NCBI GenBank assembly: GCA_946615785.1
Contig: CAMOIA010000080.1
Location: forward strand, 1 to 7,241
DNA length: 7,241 nt
DNA from: an uncultured Clostridia bacterium
GTDB taxonomy: Bacteria > Bacillota > Clostridia > Christensenellales > Aristaeellaceae
Direction: 5' to 3'
The notes under the pieces are model-generated. The model searched no databases. It worked only from the letters and a program-made list of their open reading frames with translations, and had not been told where the DNA came from. Positions 1 through 5,652 of the stretch are shown piece after piece. The position numbers and the translations under genes are program-made. Each line of letters begins with the position of its first letter. Position 1 is the first letter of the stretch.

Positions 1-486
1 TTCTTCCACTTCTTCAGGACGGGTGTAGGAGGAATTCTCGGCAGAAACCTTTACTTCGTCCTCGACGCCGGCCAGGGTGCCCAGCTCGGCCTCGACGACG
101 ACGCCGTGATCGTGCGCGTATTCGACGACGCGGCGGGTTTCCTTGATGTTTTCTTCAAAGGGCAGGCCGCTTTTATCAATCATGACAGAGGTGAATCCGC
201 CGTCAATGCAGTTCTTGCAGGTTTCAAAATCGGGGCCGTGGTCCAGGTGCAGAACGATGGGCAGGTCGGTTTCCTTCACGGCGGCCATCACCATATTGAC
301 CAGGTAGGTATGATTGGCGTAGGCGCGGGCGCCCTTGCTCACCTGCAGGATCACAGGGGCATTCTCCATTTTGGCAGCTTCCGTGATGCCCTGCACGATT
401 TCCATGTTGTTCACATTGAACGCGCCGATGGCGTAACCGCCCTCATAGGCTTTTTTAAACATTTCAGTGCTGGTAACAAGTGGCAT
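1..486 (-). CDS. fba: Class II fructose-1,6-bisphosphate aldolase, N-terminal part (truncated by window edge)
   Basis: This gene encodes the zinc-dependent aldolase that cleaves fructose-1,6-bisphosphate to dihydroxyacetone phosphate and glyceraldehyde-3-phosphate in glycolysis, and runs in reverse in gluconeogenesis. The 162 codons seen show the family's start (MPLVTSTEMFKKAYEGGYAIGAFNVNN), the HLDHG motif at residues 80-84 with the catalytic Asp82 and zinc ligand His83, and the VEAELGTLAGVED block at 131-143 with Glu134, a metal-binding position. The frame is open to base 1, so the C-terminal half, with the remaining zinc histidines and the phosphate-binding loop, lies outside the window; class II enzymes of this type are usually about 300 residues. 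The ATG at 486 is supported by AGGAGG at 495-500 (8-nt spacer) and a promoter just upstream. The family call is very safe. Strict specificity for fructose- over tagatose-bisphosphate is inferred, since those determinants are partly missing here. Confidence 0.96.
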   Translation of the reverse strand, partial: MPLVTSTEMFKKAYEGGYAIGAFNVNNMEIVQGITEAAKMENAPVILQVSKGARAYANHTYLVNMVMAAVKETDLPIVLHLDHGPDFETCKNCIDGGFTSVMIDKSGLPFEENIKETRRVVEYAHDHGVVVEAELGTLAGVEDEVKVSAENSSYTRPEEVEE

Positions 487-517
487 AGGAAAAACCTCCT
501 TCTGATTTGTTGCCTGC

Positions 518-546
518 ATTATAACACAGATCGCCGTGAATGAAAA
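518..546 (-). promoter_or_regulatory. Sigma-A promoter of the aldolase gene
   Basis: On the minus strand there is a perfect -10 box TATAAT (518-523), and 17 bp upstream of it a TTTTCA hexamer (541-546) that matches four of six -35 consensus bases. Transcription should start near 511, giving a leader of about 25 nt that contains the AGGAGG ribosome binding site. A perfect -10 with optimal spacing fits the high expression expected of a glycolytic gene. Confidence 0.8.
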
Positions 547-635
547 GTTCAAATTGCATAATCTGAAAAGCGGGGTTGTATACCCAAAAAGGTGCGTAAT
601 TCCGCGATTTTTCGCCTATTTTGGCGTTTTTGGTC

Positions 636-647
636 TTGCATATGCAA
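636..647 (+). promoter_or_regulatory. Perfect 12-bp palindrome TTGCATATGCAA over the -35 box, possible operator
   Basis: TTGCATATGCAA is its own reverse complement and covers the whole -35 hexamer of the promoter for the shikimate kinase-like gene. A protein bound here would block RNA polymerase. The half-site TTGCATA occurs again at 554-560, just upstream of the aldolase -35 box. The palindrome is seen directly; an operator role is inference, and such an A/T-rich palindrome could arise by chance. Confidence 0.35.
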
Positions 648-664
648 AAAAACTATGGTATACT
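636..664 (+). promoter_or_regulatory. Promoter of the shikimate kinase-like gene (extended -10)
   Basis: The -10 box is TATACT (659-664), preceded by TGG (656-658), an extended -10 element. The -35 box is TTGCAT (636-641), with a 17-bp spacer and only TTG matching consensus, so the extended -10 probably matters. The predicted transcription start is near 671, leaving a 56-nt leader. This start lies only about 8 nt before the alternative GTG at 679, which argues for translation from ATG 727. Confidence 0.72.
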
Positions 665-726
665 TTCAGTAACTGGAAGTGGTGTTTCTTCTCTTTTTGG
701 GCCTGATTTGTCTGGGGGTTTCATCC

Positions 727-1287
727 ATGCTGAAAGTGCATATTTTTATCATCGGCATGGCTGGGGCCGGAAAATCCAGTCTGGGGCGTCGTCTGGCGCA
801 GAATATGAACCTTCGCTTTCTGGATACTGACCAGCGCGTATGCGAAATGCTCGGCATGCCGTCTGTGAACGCGGTGTATCAGGTACTGGGCGAGCCGATC
901 TTCAGAAACGCGGAAACCGGCGTGCTCATGGAGCTGGTCGGGCAGGATCCCACCGTCATTTCCACCGGCGGCGGAATCTGCAACGACAACATCAACGTGA
1001 CCCTGATGAAGAATCACGGGATTATTATCCATGTCGACAGGCCGCTGGATCAGATTCTTTCCGATATCCGGACAGAAAACAACCCCGCGCCAAACGCGGA
1101 ATCGCACGAGGACGTGATCGTCGAATACAACCGGCAGATCGGCTTTTACAAGGCCGCCCGCGATCTGAGGCTGGACAATTCCAAGGGCTATCTGACAGCG
1201 CTCAAAAACCTGACGGAAATGGTCGAGCAGGTCGCAAACGGCGTCGATTTTCCTACAGCAAAAGCGCAAAAGCGGGCAAGAGCCTGA
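727..1287 (+). CDS. Shikimate kinase-like protein (AroK/AroL family, variant lid)
   Basis: This 186-residue P-loop kinase has the shikimate kinase fold; the family phosphorylates the 3-hydroxyl of shikimate with ATP in chorismate synthesis, in the cytoplasm. Visible motifs are Walker A GMAGAGKSS (10-18), LDTD (32-35) with Asp33 and the shikimate-binding Asp35, GEPIFRNAE (55-63) with the substrate-binding Arg60, STGGG (79-83), and Arg135 in the YNRQIGFY segment, matching the second substrate arginine. The lid is unusual: where the family has R-P-L-L, this protein reads N-P-A-P (119-122), and a nearby lid arginine also appears replaced (Ser112). The usual length is about 170, so the chain is complete. 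The start at 727 has a weak GGGGG ribosome site (714-718). An in-frame GTG at 679 would add a hydrophobic 16-residue leader, but lies too close to the predicted transcript start. No other aro genes are near, and the substrate could differ from shikimate. Confidence 0.82.
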   Translation: MLKVHIFIIGMAGAGKSSLGRRLAQNMNLRFLDTDQRVCEMLGMPSVNAVYQVLGEPIFRNAETGVLMELVGQDPTVISTGGGICNDNINVTLMKNHGIIIHVDRPLDQILSDIRTENNPAPNAESHEDVIVEYNRQIGFYKAARDLRLDNSKGYLTALKNLTEMVEQVANGVDFPTAKAQKRARA

Positions 1288-1294
1288 GCGCATC

Positions 1295-1317
1295 GAAGCC
1301 GGACGGCTTCTTTTTTT
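1295..1317 (+). terminator. Intrinsic terminator of the shikimate kinase-like gene
   Basis: The stem GAAGCC / GGCTTC with loop GGAC (1295-1310) is followed directly by seven T residues (1311-1317), starting 7 nt after the stop codon. This is a textbook rho-independent terminator. It separates this gene from the DUF1622 gene, whose own promoter begins just downstream. Confidence 0.9.
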
Positions 1318-1318
1318 C

Positions 1319-1348
1319 TTTACGAAAGCGCCCTGACAATGGTATAGT
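1319..1348 (+). promoter_or_regulatory. Promoter of the DUF1622 gene (extended -10)
   Basis: The -10 box is TATAGT (1343-1348) preceded by TGG (1340-1342). A TTTACG hexamer (1319-1324) lies 18 bp upstream and matches four of six -35 bases. Transcription should begin near 1355, giving a 26-nt leader. A CTGACA at 1333-1338 was considered as an alternative -35, but it sits only 11 bp from the next TATTAT and is not usable with it. Confidence 0.6.
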
Positions 1349-1380
1349 ATATTATCCTCATCCTTTTCGGAGGCAAATGC

Positions 1381-1734
1381 ATGGAAAACGTATCTGAGAT
1401 CTTAACGTCCATCGTCCGCTACTGCGCCGAATTCTCAAGCATCCTCTCGGAGCTCTTCGGGGTGCTCGTGCTGGTCATTACCACGGTCAGGGGCGTCATG
1501 AGCTATTTCAAAAAAGACAAGGCCATCAAAAGACGGCTTGCCGCCGGCACCAGCCTGGCGCTGCAATTCATGCTCGGCGGCGAGGTGCTGCACACGCTGG
1601 TCGCAAGGAACACCTGGCAGAACATCGGGATCCTCGGCTGCACCATCGCGTTCCACGTCGTGCTGACCGTGCTTTTGCACTGGGAATTGAAGAGCGAAAA
1701 AGAGCTTGAGGAAATCGAGCGGGACAGCGAGTGA
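1381..1734 (+). CDS. Small three-helix membrane protein, DUF1622-like
   Basis: This 117-residue protein resembles the DUF1622 family of small integral membrane proteins, whose function is not established. It shows three likely membrane segments at about residues 20-40, 54-75 and 80-101, a basic loop (KKDKAIKRR, 44-52) between the first two, and an acidic charged tail (103-117). The family-like features are the R-x-L-A...LAL-Q-F-x-L-G-G-E-V-L-H-T-L block (52-73), resembling the usual 'LEFLLAADILRT', and the N-I-G-I-L-G...L...L segment after it. By the positive-inside rule the first loop would face the cytoplasm. The ATG at 1381 has an excellent CGGAGG (1368-1373) 7 nt upstream. It has its own promoter, is cut off from the preceding gene by a terminator, and stops 6 bp before the end of the convergent topB. 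The call is by eye from motif pattern and length. Confidence 0.72.
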   Translation: MENVSEILTSIVRYCAEFSSILSELFGVLVLVITTVRGVMSYFKKDKAIKRRLAAGTSLALQFMLGGEVLHTLVARNTWQNIGILGCTIAFHVVLTVLLHWELKSEKELEEIERDSE

Positions 1735-1757
1735 TCGCTATTACCGCGCCTTTTTTT
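1726..1757 (+). terminator. Weak possible 3'-end structure of the DUF1622 gene
   Basis: A 5-bp stem AGCGA / TCGCT with a GTGA tetraloop (1726-1739) contains the stop codon, and seven T residues follow at 1751-1757 after an 11-nt gap. The gap is too long for a classic intrinsic terminator, so this may be only a 3'-protecting hairpin or chance. Nothing better is visible at this end. Confidence 0.25.
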
Positions 1758-3909
1758 CATACTGAACGGAAAGGGACACCGCGGGGGTTTCCTGCCCGTT
1801 CGGCGTAAACGATATGGTCTGGTCATGCAGCGAAATGGTTCCCGTGGACCCGTGAAGGCTTCCTTCCTTCAGAAGGCGTTCGCAGATCTTCCGGTTCAGT
1901 TCGGGGCCGCCGCCGCGTTTTAGGCAGTCCTTCCAGAGGGTAAAGCGGCAGCCGTTTTTCCAGTCGGAGCAGCCGAACGCCTTTTCCGTTTCCTGAACGC
2001 TTTTCTTGCACAGCGGGCACACAGCGTCGATCAGTTTGACGCTCTTTGCGTGGCCCGCGCTTTTTTTGCGCTCCTCCGGCGCAAAATGCGCTTCTTTATC
2101 GGTGGTGAGCGCATAGGTAACCAGAAACGCACTCAGTTTCCTTATGCCCTGCATAAAGCGCTCGGTGTCCCTTTTGTTTTCCGCGATTTCCTGCAGCGCC
2201 TGCTCCCAGCGCCCGGTGGTTTCAGGCGAGGCGATTTCAGGCGGCGCGATGGCGATGAGTTGAATGCCCTTTTCCGTCGCCTCGATCGCTTTGCCCCTGC
2301 GCTTTGCGTACCCGACCTGCAAAAGCCGCTCGATCATCGCTGCGCGGGTCGCAGGCGTGCCAAGGCCGGAGCCCTTCATCTGCTCCCGCAGCGCTTCGTC
2401 ATCCAGGTCGCGCCCGGCGTTTTCCATCGCATACAGAAGGCTTGCGTCCGTATGGGGCGCGGGCGGCTTGGTCGCGTCCTTTTTGACGGTCGCCTTTTCC
2501 GTTTTGCGCGTATCCCCCACATTCAGCGCCGGCAGCGCCTTCTCCTCCGAATCTTTATCGCTCTTCTTTTTCGTGCTGCCCTGCTGTTCGAAGCTGTAAA
2601 CCGCTTTCCAGCCTTCGTCCGTGACAACCCGTCCCGTGGCCTTAAAGTGCTCTCCCTCAGCCTCCAAAACAGCTCTGACGGCGTCGTAGCAAAACGGCGG
2701 ATAAAAGGCCGCCACGGTCCTGCGGGCGATCAGATCAAAAACCTTCGCCGCGTCCGGCGGCATCGCCTCCAGCTTCGCGGTCTGGGGGGTCGGGATGATG
2801 GCATGGTGGTCGGAAACCTTGCTGTTATCGAAAATGCGCTTTGAAAAGGGCAGCTTTCCGTCCTTCCGGGGAATGGCGTCCGCAAGCGCCTTATAGGGCG
2901 GGGGCAGATGGTCGAACGTGGGCTTGAGCCTTGGCATCATGTCCAGCGGCAGGTATTTGGAATCGGTCCTCGGGTAGGTGACCGCCTTCCATTTTTCGTA
3001 CAGTTCCTGCGTCAGCTTCAGCGTCTTATCGGCAGTGAAACCAAGCTTCTGGTTCGCTTCGCGCTGAAGAGACGTCAGGTCGAAGAGCTGCGGCGCGATA
3101 TCCCGTTTATCCTCATGTCTCACGTCCGTAACCGCCGCCGTTTTCCCCTTGACCCGGGCGGCTTTTTCTTTTGCGATTTCTTCGCTCTGGATGCGCGAAG
3201 CCGTCTTTTCGTCCTTTGCCGCAGGGTCGAACCACAGGGCCTGAAAATCGCCGAAGGACGCGGTAAGGGTATAGTATTCCTCCGGCTTGAAATCGGCAAT
3301 TTCTTTTGCCCGCTTCACAAGGATCGCGAGCGTCGGCGTCTGCACCCGGCCGATGGAAAGAAGCACGTGGTAACGGATGGTAAACGCACGGGACGCGTTC
3401 ATGCCGACCAGCCAGTCGGCAAGCGCCCGCGACCTGGCACTGCGGTACAGCCCGTCGTAATCCTCCGCCGGCTTCAGCCCTTCAAAGCCCTCGCGGATCG
3501 CCGCATCCGTCATGGAGGAGATCCACAGGCGCTGCACCGGCTTTTTGCACTTGGCCTCCTCATAGATCAGGCGGAAGATCAGTTCGCCCTCCCGCCCGGC
3601 GTCCGTCGCGCAGATCAGCGATTCGGTATCGGCGGCATTCAGGTATTTTTTGACGGTCTGGTACTGCTTGCGGGTTTTGGAAATCACCTTTGTCGGGATG
3701 GTATCCGGCAGAATCGGCAGATCTTCCATGCGCCAGCGCCTGTATTTTTCGTCCAGTTCGTCCGGCTCCACCAGCGTTACCAGATGGCCGACCGCCCAGG
3801 TGACAAGATACCGATCATTTTTCAGACAGCTTTCGCCGCGTTCCCTGCAGCCAAGCACCCGGGCGATCTCCCGCCCGACGCTCGGCTTTTCGGCAACCAC
3901 TACGATCAT
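1741..3909 (-). CDS. topB: DNA topoisomerase III (type IA)
   Basis: This 722-residue type IA topoisomerase relaxes negative supercoils and decatenates DNA by passing one strand through an enzyme-bridged break. The TOPRIM domain starts at the N-terminus with VVAEKPS (Glu7) and has ATDAGREGE (101-109) with the metal-binding Asp103. SIGRVQTPTL (185-194) is a family signature, and TYPRTDSKYL (311-320) carries the active-site Tyr312 and Arg314. GSGLGTPATR in the C-terminal third is also conserved. A single zinc ribbon follows (Cys631, Cys634, Cys647, Cys654, then FTLWK), typical of Firmicute TopB, and a beta-rich tail closes the chain. Start ATG 3909 has AGAGGG 5 nt upstream. It is the last gene of a minus-strand operon, 19 nt after the phosphoesterase gene. 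TopB relatives occur on conjugative elements, but nothing here suggests one; the gene looks chromosomal and intact. Confidence 0.96.
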   Translation of the reverse strand: MIVVVAEKPSVGREIARVLGCRERGESCLKNDRYLVTWAVGHLVTLVEPDELDEKYRRWRMEDLPILPDTIPTKVISKTRKQYQTVKKYLNAADTESLICATDAGREGELIFRLIYEEAKCKKPVQRLWISSMTDAAIREGFEGLKPAEDYDGLYRSARSRALADWLVGMNASRAFTIRYHVLLSIGRVQTPTLAILVKRAKEIADFKPEEYYTLTASFGDFQALWFDPAAKDEKTASRIQSEEIAKEKAARVKGKTAAVTDVRHEDKRDIAPQLFDLTSLQREANQKLGFTADKTLKLTQELYEKWKAVTYPRTDSKYLPLDMMPRLKPTFDHLPPPYKALADAIPRKDGKLPFSKRIFDNSKVSDHHAIIPTPQTAKLEAMPPDAAKVFDLIARRTVAAFYPPFCYDAVRAVLEAEGEHFKATGRVVTDEGWKAVYSFEQQGSTKKKSDKDSEEKALPALNVGDTRKTEKATVKKDATKPPAPHTDASLLYAMENAGRDLDDEALREQMKGSGLGTPATRAAMIERLLQVGYAKRRGKAIEATEKGIQLIAIAPPEIASPETTGRWEQALQEIAENKRDTERFMQGIRKLSAFLVTYALTTDKEAHFAPEERKKSAGHAKSVKLIDAVCPLCKKSVQETEKAFGCSDWKNGCRFTLWKDCLKRGGGPELNRKICERLLKEGSLHGSTGTISLHDQTISFTPNGQETPAVSLSVQYEKKAR

Positions 3910-3928
3910 ACGTTCCCTCTTTCAATGC

Positions 3929-4807
3929 TCATTTCGTTTCTTTTTCCTGCAGCCAAACCTGTGCTTCCGTTTCCCGCAGCGTCCGGCGGCCCGTTTCGCC
4001 CTGCCGAAGCGTGAGCAGGTTCACCTGCGGCCTGGCCCCGATCCGGATCGGCAGCGCGGATACCCCCACGCCGTTTGAAACCAGGATATCGGCCCCTTCC
4101 AGCTGTTTCCAGCCGGAAAGAAAACGGCTGCGGTAAATGCTGCTGCTGAGGATGGCCCTGCCAAACAGGGCGACCTGCCCGCCGTGCGTGTGCCCGCAGA
4201 GGGCAAGATGGTAAAACGGCGGCAGCATATCCGGAAGGGCGTCCGGGTTGTGGCAAAGCAGCAGGCCAAAGCGCCCGGGCGCGGCCGTCTGCCTTAGCGC
4301 GTCGCCGTCCGGCTTTCCCGTCCTGAAATCGTCCGCGCCAAAGAGGTCGATGCCGCATGGAAGGGACGCCATGGTATTCTGAAGCGCCCGGATGCCCTTT
4401 TCTGCCGCTGCCGCGGCGAGGCGTTCAAACGGCTCCGTGCTGATTCGGTCATGGTTTCCCGGTACACAGAAGCTTCCATAGCGGGGCTTTTGCACGCGCT
4501 GCCGCTTCAGCCAGGCGATGCCGTCCTGCGGCTTCTGCCCGAAATCGCCTCCGTAGAGAATCAGATCGGCGTCTGCCGCCTCGATCACGCGGGACAGCGT
4601 TTCCTCCTGTGCGCGGCTGAAATAGGGGCCCGCGTGGATATCCGAAACAAAGAGCACCCGAAGGGCTTCCTTTGGAAGAAGAGGATGGCTGTATTCCGCT
4701 TCCTGTACATAGAGCTTTGAAACGAGCAGCCTTTTTTCAAGCCACGTCAGGCGCCTGAACAGGTTCATAAACCGGCCGAATGCCAGAATGGCTTCCTCAG
4801 CGCCCAC
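3929..4807 (-). CDS. Calcineurin-like metallophosphoesterase, YkuE-like, cytoplasmic
   Basis: This 292-residue two-metal phosphoesterase has all family motifs in order: SDIHAGPY (Asp56, His58), GGDF (Asp88), GNHD (Asn118, His119), CHNPD (His186) and GHTHGGQ (His206, His208). The arrangement with H-N-P-D and G-H-T-H-G-G-Q matches the YkuE/YaeI-like group, whose members include lipid-linked pyrophosphatases; the natural substrate here is unknown. Unlike many relatives it has no clear N-terminal membrane segment or signal peptide, only a basic, weakly hydrophobic helix-like stretch (1-34), so it is probably cytoplasmic or peripherally bound. The start is GTG at 4807, supported by AAGGAGG at 4817-4823 with a 9-nt spacer; the next in-frame ATG (4768) has no good ribosome site. 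The first 11 bp overlap the methyltransferase gene's 3' end, suggesting coupled translation, and topB follows 19 nt downstream. Function in the operon is not evident from sequence. Confidence 0.88.
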   Translation of the reverse strand: MGAEEAILAFGRFMNLFRRLTWLEKRLLVSKLYVQEAEYSHPLLPKEALRVLFVSDIHAGPYFSRAQEETLSRVIEAADADLILYGGDFGQKPQDGIAWLKRQRVQKPRYGSFCVPGNHDRISTEPFERLAAAAAEKGIRALQNTMASLPCGIDLFGADDFRTGKPDGDALRQTAAPGRFGLLLCHNPDALPDMLPPFYHLALCGHTHGGQVALFGRAILSSSIYRSRFLSGWKQLEGADILVSNGVGVSALPIRIGARPQVNLLTLRQGETGRRTLRETEAQVWLQEKETK

Positions 4808-5498
4808 TTTGATTCCCCTCCTTCCTGACCGTGAGCGGCGGCAAAACCGCGCAGCCGCCCCGCTTTGTGTGTATCTGCAATTCCAGAAGAGCCGCCCTGC
4901 CCGGACGGCCGGAGGACGGATGGATCATCTGAAGCCTTTTGAGGGAAAAATCCTTTTCAAAGGCCGGAGCCAGAAAAGCGTCCAGCCTGGCACAGGGAAC
5001 AATCAGTGCAAGCCTTCCGCGCGGCCGAAGGGCATAGGCCGCGGCGTCTGCCAGATCCTCCGGCGTCAGGTGCGCTTCCGTCCGGGCCCCTTCCGGGTCC
5101 GCAAAGCTTTGGGGCCAGTAGGGCGGGTTTGCGATCACTAGATCAAAAGCGGCGCGTTCGAAGGGATGGTTCAGGATGTCCCCGCAGACGATCTGAAGCC
5201 TTTCCTCAAGGCCGTTCAGATGCGCGCCTCTTTTCGCCCTGTCCGCGGCGTCCTCGCGCCGTTCGACGCCGACGCCCGTCATGCTTTCCTCCCTTGCGGC
5301 GAGCAGGAACAGAAGAACGCCGTCCCCGCAGCCCAGGTCGAGCACCCTGTCACGGGCGTGAAGGGTCGCAAACGCGCCAAGGTATACGCTGTCATGCCCG
5401 AAACGGTAGCCAGTGCGCTTCTGGATGATTCTGTACCCTTTCACCAGCAGTTCTTCTGCATCCTCATCCGGAAAAAGCGCGGCCTCAACCTCTCCCAT
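4797..5498 (-). CDS. TrmN6/YabB-like N6-adenine methyltransferase (tRNA1(Val) A37 type)
   Basis: This 233-residue class I SAM-dependent methyltransferase belongs to the YfiC/TrmN6/YabB group, whose E. coli member methylates N6 of A37 in tRNA1(Val). It shows the group's N-terminal GYRIIQKRTGYRFGHDSVYL stretch (21-40), the SAM-binding DLGCGDG (54-60), an acidic end of the next strand (V-E-R, 78-80), and the amino-methylating motif NPPY (124-127). The C-terminal RPGRAALLELQI and VLPPL are also YabB-like. An in-frame TTG at 5519 would add seven residues, but it lies inside the -10 box of the gene's promoter; ATG 5498 has GGGAGGG (5506-5512) 7 nt upstream and is the start. It is the first gene of the operon with the phosphoesterase and topB. 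Specificity for a particular tRNA is inferred from the family only. Confidence 0.85.
   Translation of the reverse strand: MGEVEAALFPDEDAEELLVKGYRIIQKRTGYRFGHDSVYLGAFATLHARDRVLDLGCGDGVLLFLLAAREESMTGVGVERREDAADRAKRGAHLNGLEERLQIVCGDILNHPFERAAFDLVIANPPYWPQSFADPEGARTEAHLTPEDLADAAAYALRPRGRLALIVPCARLDAFLAPAFEKDFSLKRLQMIHPSSGRPGRAALLELQIHTKRGGCAVLPPLTVRKEGNQSGR
4815..4825 (-). promoter_or_regulatory. Ribosome binding site inside the methyltransferase gene that fixes the GTG start of the phosphoesterase
   Basis: The minus strand reads GGAAGGAGGGG here, 9 nt before GTG 4807 (measured from AAGGAGG). The site lies within the last codons of the upstream methyltransferase gene, whose stop codon (4797-4799) is just past the GTG. 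Ribosomes finishing the first gene would be delivered to this site, a normal arrangement for translational coupling. Confidence 0.75.
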
Positions 5499-5517
5499 CC
5501 GTTTTCCCTCCCGCGCC

Positions 5518-5546
5518 AATATACCACAGAACGGGTGTCTTCACAA
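5518..5546 (-). promoter_or_regulatory. Promoter of the methyltransferase-phosphoesterase-topB operon
   Basis: On the minus strand the -10 is TATATT (5518-5523) with TGG just upstream (5524-5526), and the -35 is TTGTGA (5541-5546), four of six consensus bases, with a 17-bp spacer. Transcription should start near 5511-5512, which is the first base of the GGGAGGG ribosome site. The leader is therefore only about 13 nt, with the ribosome site at its very 5' end. No other promoter is obvious before topB. Confidence 0.75.
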
Positions 5547-5559
5547 GAAAAAGCAAAAC

Positions 5560-5601
5560 AGGCAGGCGAACGGTGCGCTGCCTTCGATGCCAAATAGCAT
5601 C
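5560..5601. repeat. Two adjacent inverted repeats between divergent promoters
   Basis: AGGCAG at 5560-5565 pairs with CTGCCT at 5578-5583, and the stem can gain two more inner pairs with one bulge. Right beside it GATGC (5586-5590) pairs with GCATC (5597-5601) across a 6-nt loop. Both lie between the -35 boxes of the operon promoter (5541-5546) and the mutY promoter (5616-5621). They could be operator sites or chance; no T-run follows, so neither is a terminator. The rest of the 5499-5691 intergenic region holds only the promoters, leaders and hairpin listed separately. Confidence 0.3.
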
Positions 5602-5615
5602 CGCTTTCAGCCGCA

Positions 5616-5644
5616 TTGACCTTTTGCGCCGTTTCCGATACAAT
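5616..5644 (+). promoter_or_regulatory. Promoter of mutY
   Basis: TTGACC (5616-5621, five of six -35 bases) and TACAAT (5639-5644, five of six -10 bases) are separated by 17 bp. Transcription should start near 5651, giving a leader of about 41 nt. It is the best overall sigma-A promoter match in the window and diverges from the topB operon promoter. Confidence 0.82.
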
Positions 5645-5652
5645 GGGAAAAA

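Noticed and set aside
106..543. A 145-codon plus-strand open frame opposite the aldolase gene
   Set aside because: The aldolase reading on the minus strand is unmistakable, and this frame ends inside the aldolase promoter region.
613..631. CGCC-TATTTT-GGCG followed by five T residues as a terminator
   Set aside because: It has only four base pairs and lies between divergent promoters where no transcript needs to end; it is probably part of an A/T-rich promoter region.
679..726. N-terminal extension of the shikimate kinase-like protein from GTG 679, reading like a signal or membrane helix
   Set aside because: The GTG is only about 8 nt from the predicted transcript start with no room for a ribosome site, and a cytoplasmic P-loop kinase begins naturally at M-L-K-V-H-I-F-I-I-G.
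2050..2844. A 264-codon open frame on the plus strand within topB
   Set aside because: It is very Arg/Phe-rich, shows no motif, and is explained by codon bias of topB on the opposite strand.
1741..3909. topB as a marker of an integrative conjugative element
   Set aside because: No relaxase, type IV secretion, integrase or attachment-site signal is present, and the gene sits in an operon with housekeeping-type genes of the same codon style.
2908..4014. A 368-codon open frame on the plus strand opposite topB
   Set aside because: It has no ribosome site, is rich in Arg, Pro, Phe and Leu in a way typical of antisense shadows in GC-rich DNA, and matches no family, while topB on the other strand is complete with every catalytic motif.
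5006..5597. Overlapping plus-strand open frames across the methyltransferase gene
   Set aside because: They are Arg/Pro/Ser-rich shadows without ribosome sites or known motifs, and the methyltransferase motifs on the minus strand explain the region.
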